Source: Macrotrachela quadricornifera
Lineage: Eukaryota > Rotifera > Eurotatoria > Philodinida > Philodinidae
Direction: 5' to 3'
Length of the DNA stretch: 64,000 bases
Assembly: GCA_022393335.1 (NCBI GenBank)
Contig: JAJEKB010020406.1
Location: 1 to 64,000, forward strand
Under the pieces are notes generated by a model that ran no database searches, was not told where the DNA came from, and saw only the letters and a program-made list of their open reading frames with translations. Numbering within the stretch: position 1 is the stretch's first letter; each line of letters begins with the position of its first letter. Positions 20,560 through 32,339 of the stretch are shown in pieces. Position numbers and translations under genes: made by a program.

Positions 20560-20868
20560 CTGTTCCATGGAGTAAGAAGCAGACTTCTGTCTTGCCTACT
20601 TTTTCTTTTTTCATTTCCTCCACTGAAGGGAGAATCATATGAAGAAAAATGCGCTTGCTTACTTGTCGTCAGGTCAAAAGTCAAAGATCTAAAAAAGCCG
20701 GCACACAAAATCTCAAGAGCTTTACCTATAAGATAATCATAAGTCCTAAAGTGCTACTATACAGAGGTATCCTTAAGTGTCACTATACAAGGGAACCCAT
20801 AGGTCCTCAAGTCCTATACTATAGGGATACTCATAGCTCGTCAAGTCCCATATTACAGAGGTACCCAT
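20560..20868. repeat. R-satellite motif followed by a ~37-bp minisatellite
   Basis: CCACTGAAGGGAGAATCATA and GGTCAAAAGTCAAAGATC belong to a dispersed family seen again at 21.9, 34.4-35.6 and 46.2-47.0 kb. From about 20735 follow three to four degenerate units resembling GGTACCCATAGGTCCTCAAG plus TCCTATACTAT. The same minisatellite occurs at 46605-46810. Confidence 0.7.
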
Positions 20869-21890
20869 TAGAGGTCAAAACTGGAAGAATTTTTTGCTCC
20901 TTACTCTGTCCCGTCTCAAAATTCATAAAATGCTTTTAATTTAAAAATATAACTTATTCAATAGTATATCAGGAACTTATTGATGAAAAATCAAAAAAAA
21001 AATATAATGATCATTGACAAAAATATATTTATTTAGAATGAATTATTCTGAATTCAACTATCTTAAATAGTATTAGAAGAAAAAAAATCAAATATAAAGA
21101 CTCAAACGATATCACTCTTAACAAGACATAAATAAGGTAAGAAGCAGATAAAGAAAAGATATTTATATTGATATTATTCCATAAAATAACAGACATCAAC
21201 ATCAATAATGGAACATAGATGGACGAGTGTATAAACAAACAGGTGAACCAGAAATAAAAGAAGTGCACAATATCACATCGAAAGAGAGATTATAAATATG
21301 AATAAGTGTACAGTGCAAGATGGAAGATAAGAAAACCGAACATTCTAAATGCTTACCGCCTTTTTATAGATGAAAAACCCTTGAAACTGAATCTCTGACT
21401 GAAATACATGTAATAAGATGTGATATAGCTGAAATTGAACAATGAACGCTACAAATAAAGAAGACATTATAAAATGATAGGCGTGAACCAGATGATGAAA
21501 ACAGGGATTTCAGAAGAAATTGAATGGGTAAATAATAATAAATGTTGAATACATGAACCAGCGCTTAAGACAATCAAACATAACACGATGAGCAAATAGG
21601 TACTCAGCAATTTATTTGTTTAAACAATATATATATATATATATACATAATCAATACAAATAAATATTTACCAGTTTTGAATTTTCATCCATATTGTGTC
21701 TGAATTTTTGTGAAGATATAGTCTTCTAGCACCAAGATATCTATCTAATGTATTTATATTGATTAGAACGACTTTACATCATTTATACAAGCACTTTTAG
21801 AATGAAATTCTAAGACGGGGAAATGCGTCCGCGATAAAACTTATTCTCCGTCTTGCCCCGCCCCGATTTCCTATACCGGTTCGACCTCTA
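20869..21890. mobile_element. hAT-like non-autonomous element inside the minisatellite
   Basis: The left end TAGAGGTCAAAACTGG and the right end CCGGTTCGACCTCTA are imperfect inverted repeats. Flanking 8-mers GTACCCAT (20861-20868) and GTGCTCAT (21891-21898) match at 6 of 8 positions, and the minisatellite consensus (GGTACCCATAGTTCCTGAAG at 46 kb) is restored when the element is removed. The 1,022-bp interior is very AT-rich with a TA microsatellite near 21634 and no transposase. Confidence 0.65.
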
Positions 21891-22010
21891 GTGCTCATAG
21901 TTCCTGAAATTCTATTATCTCTTTGACTGAAGGCAAGGTTATATGAAATAAATCACGTTTGTTTGCTTATCGTTGGATGGAAAGTCATAGATAACAGTTG
22001 AAAGTAATAT
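21891..22010. repeat. R-satellite motif continuing after the insertion
   Basis: TTTGACTGAAGGCAAGGTTA followed by TATGAAATAAATCACGTTTG is the R motif seen at the other loci. Confidence 0.6.
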
Positions 22011-22249
22011 ATCCTACGTTATTGTCATTGCGTGATCAACTATTATTCATGTCGCAAAAACACGTCAAAATATGACGCACATGAGTATACGTATTATTTA
22101 TTTTTCTTGATAATTTTTTTTATAATAATAATATATGCTCATATTATTAGTCATGAAATAAATAAATACATTTTTCTAACTATTGTGCTGCAGAACAGAT
22201 AATTCTACGATACTGTTTTTGAAAACGCTTAGCTCTACAAGCAGTCGAT

Positions 22250-22795
22250 GAGAGCCATAACCTAGAACTGAAAGAAAGTTTTTTTTTGTAGGATGTGATT
22301 AAGTAACAAATGTCTTATGGTGAATTGCTATATTTGTATTTTATTTTTCAATTTCTAATATATGTGATAGAAAAAGACAGAATATCCCATAAGATGCAGT
22401 GTGAAAAGCTCTACAATCTACAACTTAAAGCTAATTCTAGTATTGTGCTGTTTCTTTTTAAAAAAAGGAGAGTTCCACACAACCAGTATTCAACGTTATG
22501 AAGAAGGTCATTTGTTAGCACACAGATTGGTGCGTTTCTTCAAAATGTCGAAAATTATTGAATTTTGTTTTTTTTTTTTGAAGAGAAACAGCCCAAGATT
22601 AGAATTAGCCTTACATTGCAGATTGCAAATCTTTTCACGTTACCTCGTATAGTATATTCTGTTCTTTTCTGCCACATATATCAGAAATTGCAAAATAAAA
22701 TGCAAACATAGAAATTCATCATAAGACATCTGTTACTTTATCACATCCAACGAAACAAATCTTCTCTCAGTTCTAGATTATGAATCTTCATTATA
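22250..22795. repeat. foldback element C1
   Basis: The left arm (about 22250-22460) and right arm (about 22556-22795) are inverted. Paired blocks include AGGATGTGATTAAGTAACAA against TTGTTACTT-type sequence (TCTGTTACTTTATCACATCC). The interior carries AAGATGCAGTGTGAAAAGCT, a block shared with elements C2 and C3. Confidence 0.75.
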
Positions 22796-22837
22796 GCTTA
22801 GGCTATACTTATGAAAACTTGGGATAATATTCATCTA

Positions 22838-23472
22838 GTCTCTTCCGGACAAAAAAAAACAATCATTTTCCATTTCACTTTTACATCGCTTAATACTTTG
22901 TTTTAAAAAAAAATAAAATATACAAGCACAAGATACAGCGTGAAGAGAACTACAATCTACAAAATAAAGCCTATTTAAATAGTGTAATTTTTACTTTCAA
23001 AAAAAGCATAATCCTGTGCGACCAATTTTCGACGCTGCAAAAATATCACTCTTTTATTTTCAATAACAGTAATGAAATTCTGTGAGATCAATGTCTGATG
23101 CTACAAAAAACTCGTTTTTCTTGACGGATGAGAAATTCTTTTCTTCGTATTTGAATAAATTATTCTATATAAATTATAGAGCTTTTCACGTTGCATCTAG
23201 TGGTATATTTTGTTTTTTTTCACAAAAGCACATTAGGTGATAAAATGATGAGAGAAGAAAAAAATGATATTTTTGCGGCGTCGAAAATTGGTCGCACAGG
23301 ATTATGTTTTTTTTGAAAGCAAAAATTACACTATTTAAATAGGCTTTATTTTGTAGATTGTAGTTATTTTCACGCTGTATCTTGTGCTTGTATATTTTGT
23401 TTTTTTAAAACAAAGTATTAAGCGATGTAAAAGTGAAATGGAAAATGGTTACTTTTTTGTCCGACAGAGAGT
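22838..23472. repeat. foldback element C2
   Basis: Arms at about 22838-23050 and 23258-23472 are nearly identical inverted copies, for example TGTGCGACCAATTTTCGACG against CGTCGAAAATTGGTCGCACA. It carries ACAAGATACAGCGTGAAGAG and so belongs to the same family as C1 and C3. Confidence 0.85.
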
Positions 23473-24142
23473 TTGAAGGTATTATATACTCAAATTTGAG
23501 TTTTTTTAAACTTAGTAATAACAACGAAAGAGAAAATTCTTTGTCAGATACCAAGACTTTTGGCTCATTCTATATATACAATAATACTAGCGTTTTTTTT
23601 TAGTAAAAACGAAATAAAATTTTGTATCCTGTCGAAATACAGAGAAGTACAGAAGTCTGCTCTTTTTCCCTTATTCTGTTGTGTCTTACTTATGAAAGTA
23701 AGTTAATGTTGGTCGAAGAATTTAAGGTGAGCCATATATCTTTGGTGAAGTGGTCAGAGGGACAAAACCTTTGAATGCTGTAGTTAACGTAGTGGATATG
23801 GAAATAAACTTGTTTAATAGTTAGCCGTATCATATGTATGCTTTGGATTTTCGAATATTATTCGAAATATATGATCAGTATTCGCTTAAACACAGGTTCG
23901 TGTATAGTTAAATAGTTAGTTTAAAATGTTGCTGATTATTGTGGAATGAAAGCGGAATCGATATACAAGAGCGATGTCCTATGCAAATAGAAAAACACTT
24001 GTGCATTTGTTATCGCGCAGTGTGCTGTATAATCTGTGACCAGTTGCCATGATGTATTATTAAGTTTTAGCTATATTTCAGTATAGCATTCTCATAGTTA
24101 CTCATATTGTCAGCCTACTGATGTGTTTTGATAAAACCTTGT
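23473..24142. other. intergenic
   Basis: No gene or clear repeat seen. Confidence 0.4.
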
Positions 24143-24143
24143 T

Positions 24144-24590
24144 AACTACTCACGAGGGAAGGTTCCCAAGTGTTACTTTCCGTTTTGAATTGGGTATTTG
24201 TCATTTTGTAGAGCTCAATGAGTACAGTAGAGGCGTATAAAGAATTTTCCCCCATGGTGAACTTTTCAGGGATAATAGAATTCCGTATCTTCTTAAAAAT
24301 CATCATAAGACTCTTAATTGAAGGCTTGAATTTTAATATTGTAAGAACAAAACATGATGATATAACCCTACAATGGCTCGAACATCATCATTTTTGTCCT
24401 TACAATATTAAAATTCAAGCCTTCAGTTAAGATTCTTATGATGATTTTTCATAAGGGATGGAACTCTATTATCCCTGAAAAGTTCACCATGAGGAGAAAT
24501 CCTTTATACGCCCTTAATATACTCGCTGAGTTCTACAAAATGACAAATACCTGATTCAATACGGAGAGTAACACCTGGAGACCTTCTCTC
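24144..24590. repeat. near-perfect palindromic foldback, about 450 bp
   Basis: The left arm ends at GTCCTTAC-type sequence around 24358 and the right arm starts at about 24371. Blocks such as AATATTAAAATTCAAGCCTT recur in inverted form (AAGGCTTGAATTTTAATATT). The termini are CTCACGAGGGAAGG at the left and CCTTCTCTCG at the right, next to TA on both sides. The left terminus resembles that of foldback B, suggesting related TA-targeting families. Confidence 0.8.
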
Positions 24591-25110
24591 GTAAATGGAA
24601 TCGGAGATTCGATAGAAGTCTACATATATTCGTTACTAGGGTTTTCTGAATATTTCTACTGATTTGGGAAATGCGAATCAATTCTGGAATTTGATTAATG
24701 ACGTGTGTGTCTCTTACGTTGAATAATGATTGGGTTCTGGGCTTTGTATAACACTGATTATGAGGCGGAGCTGGTTTCACAATGTTCAATATTGCGGTGG
24801 AGAATGATGGTTGACAGTGTTGTGTTTAATAACTAATCACGTTTATTAATAATTATGAAAGTCACGTTATAGTACATGACTTACGTAAGGAAAACAAATG
24901 AATATTATTTTAGAAAATTTTATTTATCAAATAATAAGCCAATATAAGACAGAGCAAATAATACTATAGCATGATTTTCATAAATTTAACGTTGAGTAAA
25001 CTCGTATATCATAAGTATAGAAAATAATGTATGATTGCAATGATATATCAACAATAAAGGTAGACAACTTTAAAGATTTGTCTTAATAATCATTTGTTCA
25101 TTTATTCTAG
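24591..25110. other. intergenic upstream of pentapeptide gene
   Basis: No gene seen. The sequence directly before the next ATG reads TTTATTCTAG, a possible splice acceptor, so an upstream non-coding or coding exon may lie here. Confidence 0.4.
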
Positions 25111-27369
25111 ATGATGAACGATGAAAGCAATGTGGCTTCTCTCGACCAAGTAATCGAGACAAAACCATCTAAGTTTTTCCCACGTCGTTTGTATGGTTTA
25201 AAACCGAAAGATGGTCTTAAGTTCATTTCTTCTTTAATATTGCCACTCATATTAGGTGTTTTTACTTCTGTTATTGCAATTCAACAGCAAAGTTTAGCTC
25301 GACAACAACGTGATGAAGATCGAAATGCATCGAAACTTCATCGTGAACAAGACAAAACTTTGAATGTCGAAAGATATAGCAATGAAATTCTCGATACATA
25401 TATTAGGGAGATGGCTATATTATTAAAAGAAAGTAGTGGTTCACTTACACACGATGAAGTTACAGCTATTGTTGCTCGAGCAAAAACTCTAAATATTTTT
25501 CGTAAACTCGATTCACAACGCAATGCTCGAATAATTCGATTTCTTCATGAAGCTAAACAACTTTATGATTCGGATAAACGTCGTTCATTGGATCTTTCAA
25601 CAGCAAAACTTAATGCTATTGATTTTCGTGAATTATCAGTAAATGAAAAATATTTACATAACTTATCATTGACTAGTATTTTTCTATCGAATGCTATATT
25701 TATAAACATTCAAGCAGAGTATATTAACTTTGATAATACACAGTTCGATAATGTAACTTTTTCACAAAGTCATTTAATTAATGTTAGTTTTTCGAACAGT
25801 CGCTTTCGTGATATTGACTTTTCATCTGTTCATTTGCATGGTGTTAATTTTTCATACGCCGAACTCTATAATATAAACTTTTCGTTTGCTCATCTCAAAA
25901 ACATTGATTTTACATTCGCAAAACTTAACAATATTAGCTTTTTATCGGCTGAATTCGATAATGTGGATCTTTCCGGGGCTGAGCTCAATAATGTTAATTT
26001 TTTTAATTTTAGGCCACGGAATGCCAACTTTACCTTTACAAGATTTAACAATACTGACTTTACAGATGCTTATCTAACTACTGTATATTTTACTAGCACT
26101 TTAATATTCAATTGTCGGTTTCCAGAAGCTACGCTAACAAATATTGTCGTGGATTCCGCTAGATTTGATAATGTAGATTTTGATACTGCTACATTTCATA
26201 GAGTTATATTTGCAAATAGTTCATTCTTCAATACAAATCTATCATCGCCCATGGTGATCAAATCAGAATTTCCGTCAACAGAATTCATCAATACAATTAT
26301 TTCATCTTTCGAGTTCGATCAAACAAATTTCACATCATCGAAATTTCATCAAGTTAGCTTTGTCTTGGGTGAATTCAAAGAGACCAACTTTTCAAAAACT
26401 ATTTTAGGTAATGTTTATAGAGTCAGGAAAAATGAGCCTCATACATAAACTCCACAATGGGAGTTGACTTTTTTGACCTGTTTATAGTTAACTTTTTTCT
26501 CATATTAAATATTATATTTGATATCATTTCTAGATTCAGTTAAATTCATCAATGCTAATATGTCTGGTACAGATTTTCAACGAGCTATTTTTATTAAAGG
26601 AGTTTTTGCTTCTGCTAATTTGTCAAATTCTATATTCATAAGTGCTGATATTCAAGGTGCTTCATTCAAAGGATCTGACTTAAATAATGTTGATTTTTCT
26701 GAAGCTAATATGCGTAAAGTTGATTTAACTAATACTAAGATAACAGAAAAACAACTGCAAAGTGCTATCTCTATTCAAGACGCTTTATTGCCTAATGGGG
26801 CTTTTGCTCAAAGCAAGAACTTACTCGATAATGACCAAACTGATTGCAGTGTTTCTTTTAACGATAATTGGATAATACACAAGGGCAATATTACTGCGAA
26901 GATATCAGATACTAATCCAAATAACTGTTATTATTTCTTACGATCATATAATATTGGAGCTACTATGTCTCGACGTGTTGATTTATCAGAGAAGTGGAAT
27001 TCAAATTCTTGGCCACATTCTCAAATCGTTTTGACCGCTAATATGAGCATTGGTGTATCGATCCAGCTGAAAGTAATCAATAGCACCAAAGATACAAATA
27101 TTCATGCAAGATTGAGTAAGTTTTAATACAGAATATTTATTAAATGTATTGTTTTGTATACAGATTCAACTGGAAGAAATATAACCTTGGCTTTGAATGA
27201 TGACATTCGACAACTTGATGTATTTATCGAGTTTAGTGCACTTAGTGGTTGGAACAGTACGACCAATTATTGGTGTAGTGATATTAAACTTTTTATTATC
27301 TATAGTACATATTTGGAATCCGTAAGAGGTAAAAAAAAAAAACTATTTTATTGGATAAATAAGAAATAA
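25111..27369 (+). CDS. pentapeptide-repeat membrane protein, three exons
   Basis: Exons are 25111-26407, 26534-27115 and 27164-27369; introns are 126 and 48 bp with GT..AG ends and matching phase, giving 694 residues. Residues about 35-56 are a single membrane helix (FISSLILPLILGVFTSVIAI), followed by a charged, probably helical segment. From about residue 160 a long run of five-residue repeats of the form (N/D)(V/I)(N/D)(F)(S) builds a pentapeptide beta-helix that continues through exon 2 (ANLSNSIFISADIQGASF). The C-terminal 150 residues are a separate, apparently beta-rich domain ending near YWCSDIKLFIIYSTYLES. The biochemical role is unknown; pentapeptide helices usually mediate protein interaction. 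An alternative donor at 27329 (AGAG|GTAAAA) could link to the NHL exon at 30035 in matching phase. Confidence 0.82.
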
Positions 27370-30034
27370 TTATATCCACAATCCAAGCACAGATACAGAT
27401 CTGTTCAATTTGGATATATTACGTTCAGGAAAATTCTAATTATCAAAGAATATTATGATCACCAATTGTTGAAAAACCGCCGCTAGAATCTCATTTCTCT
27501 GTCGTAGAAACTTTTGTTTTTTTTTATTAACATAATCTCAGGTAGAAGTAATTAGTATTAGAGTACGCATTATTAAGTTAATATTATGTTTAATTTCCAC
27601 ATGTTCACTTAATCCTTTACGGCCGGATATTTGCCAAGTCCCATACCCTCCTACGAGAAAATGTCACCTTTAGGGCACACTCGACCATAAAGGATTAATA
27701 TTGTGACTGGCTTCAAGATCCTTTAGGTAATATGACTTTTGAAAATAAAGAGTGTTTACGTCCATGTCATCTAATATATTTTAAGATTCATCAGTGCAGT
27801 GTAGCCAGAACATTCTAGAGCATGCCCATCAAATTTGAACATGCAATGGTAGCAATGCTACTTATATCTGTAGAAACGTACAGTATTGTCAATATTTGGT
27901 TAAATATCCAAAGGAATGTCTTTAGCATATAAGGTTCAATCTATAGTGGAATTGGCCATTAACATGGTATCCTAAGTAGTTGCTGTAGATTCCTCGCCAC
28001 ATCCTTTGTATACTCCAGCTGAGTATTCTAGGGATGCAAAGCATCGATCGCTTGTTTTAACGGAAAGACGTACTAATAAGATCAAAAACTAGTCATCATC
28101 GTAAGTTCCTGACTCGTTCACCAGTTCACCGGTCTTTAACGGTGAAGTTGCAAAATTCATCCGTAGAGTAATGTTTGGAAATTTAAATTGCTACATGAGA
28201 CCGTTTATACTAGAAAAGTCTGCAAGTGTTCATCAATATGAATGATAAAAAAAGGAGAAAACTAGAAGAAAATTGCATCCTTCTGACTCTGCGAAAACTT
28301 CTTCTTAAGTCTAATATAAATCATATTGAGAAATTAAAGATCGATTCACTGCTATAAACCTGCTTCTGATATCTGAGAAACTAACAGCATATTTTTATTT
28401 CAAGTTAGTAACCATTTTGTAAGCATTTTATGTAAGAAGGGTAATATCGTACTGTCATATAATAACCGGAAATTCCTACAGTGAAGGAAGGGAATCTTTC
28501 ACAAGAATTATTAGAAAAATCGTAAAACATAACCAATTTTTAGAGCTACTTTTCTCTCATTTTAAAATACTTTGTTTTTTTTTAAATCAAAGCTCGCATA
28601 CTTTTATTGTAGTTTGTTACAGTTGAAGCTCGATATTTCCCATTTGCAATTAGCATGAGCATTCTTATAAGAATACATAATCTAAATCAATAGTTGTTTT
28701 CCTTTCAATTAAATTCATAGTTTTTATTTAGGGTATTATTAATTTACGGAAACACTACAAACAGTCACCTTTGTAAGATTCTATGTAAGTCATACTTACG
28801 AATACTCACTATGTATGGGCCATAGTGGAAAAAAGTTGATAGCAAAGACTAAAAGACGATCCCTCTCAACATGAACGACCAGAATCTCTCTTATAGTCCA
28901 CACGAACTCTCTAACTTTTACTTACGAATACTCACAAAACTCACTGCCATAGTTCGACTCAGGGACATCAGAAAAACTTATTTTTGAATTTTGGCTTGGA
29001 ACTTTGTATAGAGAGAGGTCTGAATAAGAGTCATTTATTGTGAAAGTTTCAGACCTATTCCTTGTTCTTATCATTGGATATGGCTATGATAACCTAATGT
29101 CACTTGCATAGGCAAGGTCTTGTGGTCTTATTTGCGATTAAGAGCATTCAACAAAGTTGAAATTTTCACAATATGAGTCTTACCTATAGGGAAAATACGA
29201 CCTCAAACAATGTGTATCAATTAGAGAGGGTCTCTCATAACAAGTTGATTGAATCATATGTTTCAATGAGATAATAGCTGTAAATACCATTATTATTGTT
29301 CAGATCATTGAACATACTTTCAGAATAGCTTTGTTTTTTTATTGAAGCGAATATGAAGCGTGTTCTAATCGACTATGATCCTCATTTTTTCACAGCATAA
29401 ATAAGCCAGAAGACGATAGATAACTATTAGACGATTTTAATCCGTTTTCTTAGAACAAAATGACATGATATGGTCTAATTTGTGAGTTTAGATGAGAAAT
29501 CTTTCATCTGAATACGCAAACAAAATAAAAAGTAAACATTGTATACTCAATCAGTTTGAGTCTATTAGTTTGAAGAAATCATCCGGTAACTATTGATCTA
29601 GTCGTCGATCGAATGCGATGTAATAAATGTGGATGTCCATAGTAGCGACTACATGCCGATGAAAAGTGCTATGGGATAGCTGCAAGTCGTATTAAGTTAT
29701 TTGAAACATAATGAGATCTTCCTAAGATTGATATCTATAATATTCTATGTAGTGTTAAGTACCTTTAGATATAATGAAATACGTTGAAGTGTCTAAAATA
29801 CGATATTTTTCATTTGATTTCACAAATATCAGTGTTACAAATCTTACACATACTGAGAAAAAGAGATTTTGAACAGTTTGGGAAAATCTAAAAAGCTATG
29901 AGAAGGTACTTATCTTGAACAAATTTTTTTCAAAGAACCTGGATAATTCCTCATAAAAGATAGTCTTTGAATAGTTTACATAGTTCTTTCGACAAAAGGA
30001 TGATATATTCCGCTTGTTATTGTTTTGTTTCTAG
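27370..30034. other. intergenic or very long intron
   Basis: This 2.7-kb stretch has no ORF with family likeness and no clear inverted repeat. No upstream exon of the NHL gene was found. It is intergenic unless the pentapeptide and NHL exons are one gene. Confidence 0.4.
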
Positions 30035-30948
30035 TCATTCCTCAAATTCCTCCAAGTGCACGATGGAACCAAGTTGGAATAAAAGTTGCTGGTGGTGATG
30101 AAAAAGGCAGTAGCACAGATCGGCTCCATGAACCCTATAATTTCTTTTTTTTTCAAGATAAAACGATGATAATCGTCGAACGTGGAAATGATCGTGTCAT
30201 TCAGTGGAAAATAGGTGATGAGAATGGACAATTATTAGCTGGTGGTCATGGAGCAGGAAATGGATTGAATCAACTTAACCGACCGAGTGATGTAGTGTTC
30301 GACAAATGGACTAATAGTCTCATTATCTGTAGTCGAGATAGTAAACAAGTCGTACGATGGACTCGTCACAATGGCATCACGCAAGGAGAATCTCTCATCC
30401 GTAACATCAGCTGTTATGGATTAGCTATGGATGATCAAGAATTTCTCTATATCTCGGACATCAGAGAACATTCAGTCAAACGATATCGAATGCCAAATAT
30501 GAATGGAATTGTTGTTGCTGGTGGCAATGGAAAAGGTAGTAATAAAAATCAACTCAATATACCAACATGTATTTTTGTCGATCAACAACAGTCTGTCTAC
30601 GTGTCAGACAGTCAAAATGATCGCGTAATGAAATGGAATAAAGATGCATTGGAAGGAATTATTGTCGCCGGTGGTAATGGTGACGGAAATAGTCTGGCAC
30701 AATTATCATTTCCTAATGCAGTGATTGTTGATACGTTCGACACTGTATATGTGGCAGACATGGGAAATAATCGAATAATGCGTTGGCCAAAAGGAGCTGA
30801 ACAGGGCGTTGTCATTGCAGGTGGAAGAGGACAAGGATCGGGCTCAACTCAGTTGCATTCACCCGTCGGTTTATCTTTCGATCGTCGAGGCAATCTGTAT
30901 GTAGCAGATACTGGAAATCATAGAATACAACTTTTCTTGATCGAATAA
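30035..30948 (+). CDS. NHL-repeat beta-propeller protein (last exon; 5' exon not found)
   Basis: The exon follows a good acceptor (TTGTTTTGTTTCTAG) and begins in phase 1 with IPQIPPSARWNQVG. About 300 residues contain six NHL-type repeats, each with a G-G-x-G-x-G-x-x-x-x-Q-L core (VAGGNGKGSNKNQL, VAGGNGDGNSLAQL, IAGGRGQGSGSTQL) and an (I/V)YV(A/S)D-x-x-N-x-R-(I/V) strand. This is a beta-propeller, often secreted or membrane-tethered, used for protein or carbohydrate binding. There is no ATG that would give a sensible start, so at least one 5' exon is missing. AATAAA lies at 30989-30994. Confidence 0.8.
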
Positions 30949-31194
30949 ACTTTTCAAAATTCTTTACTTCTTCTTTTTTTCGCTATCAAATAAAGCTTTT
31001 TGTCAATCAAATAAAAATAACTCTTCAAAGAAATTTAATGTTATTTTTATTCTGTTTGTGTACACTTTTTGCACTCATCTCCGACTGTCCTTCCTAGAAC
31101 CAAAATTCGAAGCGAGATGAAGTTTAGTTTCCCCACTTCATCCCAAATAAAATTCTTTCCATATTTTACACTCCTTTTATCTTTAATCAATTGC

Positions 31195-31560
31195 ACGTGT
31201 ACTACTATCCGTTCGAAAATAACGAATACTTCACGATTTTTTAAATAATTTTTAATAGGAACAGTATAGAGAGCTGCGATTTTCATCGTTGGAAAGAAGA
31301 GTGTCGGGGATATGGAAACACATAAAAAACACTATTTTTCAACAAGTTTCATATGGTTTTCCAGAGAGAAAGAGACCTCTGGTATCCTCTGATGTTCTAA
31401 ACTTTCATTACACTTATAATTCGAATAATGCCACTTGATAGCTCACACTTTTCTCTATCGAACAAGACAACCCCAAATTTTTTGTAACCTTCTGATGAGA
31501 AGCTAGCCGTTATGCGGTGGAAGCTCTGAGAAACTGAGCTTTTAACCTATTCACTATACT
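31195..31560. repeat. diverged half-copy of foldback family A
   Basis: It starts TACTACTATCCGTTCGAAAA and follows the order of blocks in the left arm of element A (TACTACTATCCGCTCCAAAA at about 42468), through AGAGCTGCGATTTTCATCGT and the block with TTTTCTCTATCGAACAAGAC. It ends where a transposase remnant begins. Confidence 0.7.
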
Positions 31561-31595
31561 TTTCTCAGCCTATAGACGCCTAAATGACTGAATAG

Positions 31596-31890
31596 TTCAT
31601 CAAATTTCATCTTCAGCCTCAATAACAGTAAATGGAGCTTCATCATTATCATCAATCAATTGTTCCTCAACTTCTTCAGAATAGGCTTCCACTTGTTTAC
31701 AAACTAGGTCATGTTGTTGAGCATGAGACAAGTCATTTTTGCGGTGTTGATGAATCCATTGTAGTTATCCATTCTGAAGCCAATCGTTCAACGCCAGATA
31801 AACAAAAATTAGTGTTATTGTCCCATATGTCTGTTTTCATCCCTCTCCAAGCTAATTCAATTGGATTCAATAAGCAGTGCTTTACCCGTA
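31596..31890 (-). pseudogene. C-terminal fragment of a Tc1/IS630-type transposase
   Basis: The minus strand reads LNPIELAWRGMKTDIWDNN, the block around the last catalytic Glu of DDE transposases, then a stop at the PQK-stop position. In another frame it continues DLSHAQQHDLVCKQVEAY to a natural-looking acidic C-terminus (EDEI-stop). One frameshift therefore separates the two parts. It abuts the family A half-copy and may be the coding part of that element. Confidence 0.7.
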
Positions 31891-31916
31891 ACCTTCAAAG
31901 AGTCCTCATGCGATGA

Positions 31917-32339
31917 GCAAAATATATTGCATTAATTAACTGTATTACCGTAAAATATAAATACCATAAATCTGTGCCACTTCATCCACAACATATTTCT
32001 TTTCTAGAGTATTTTCAAACGCAATATCTAGCAACTCGACTAGAATAAGTCAACTAACGAAAATCCAGTCAAACAATTAGTTTTTGCTTGTTTCCAGATC
32101 AGTTAGGAGTGTTTGATGAGTAAGATGAAACGACATAAACATGAATGAGTCACTCGATCATTTCACCTATATTAACACAGAACAAATGAAAGGAGAGAAG
32201 AAATTTTAATACTGCAACTTGTTTTTCTCTTTCCATGTGCGTCGATAACACCCTCAGCATATAAGAGAACAACACAGTTATATAAATATATTTTCATCCT
32301 TCTTTTTTTTTCTTATACATTTTATAAAAGTAATCGTGA
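31917..32339. other. intergenic; promoter side of DUF4419 gene
   Basis: No gene. A TATA-like TATATAAATATA lies near 32279, about 60 bp before the ATG. Confidence 0.4.

Noticed and set aside
20163..20708. 181-codon minus-strand ORF
   Set aside because: No recognisable domain; overlaps the R-satellite motif, which recurs elsewhere in non-coding context.
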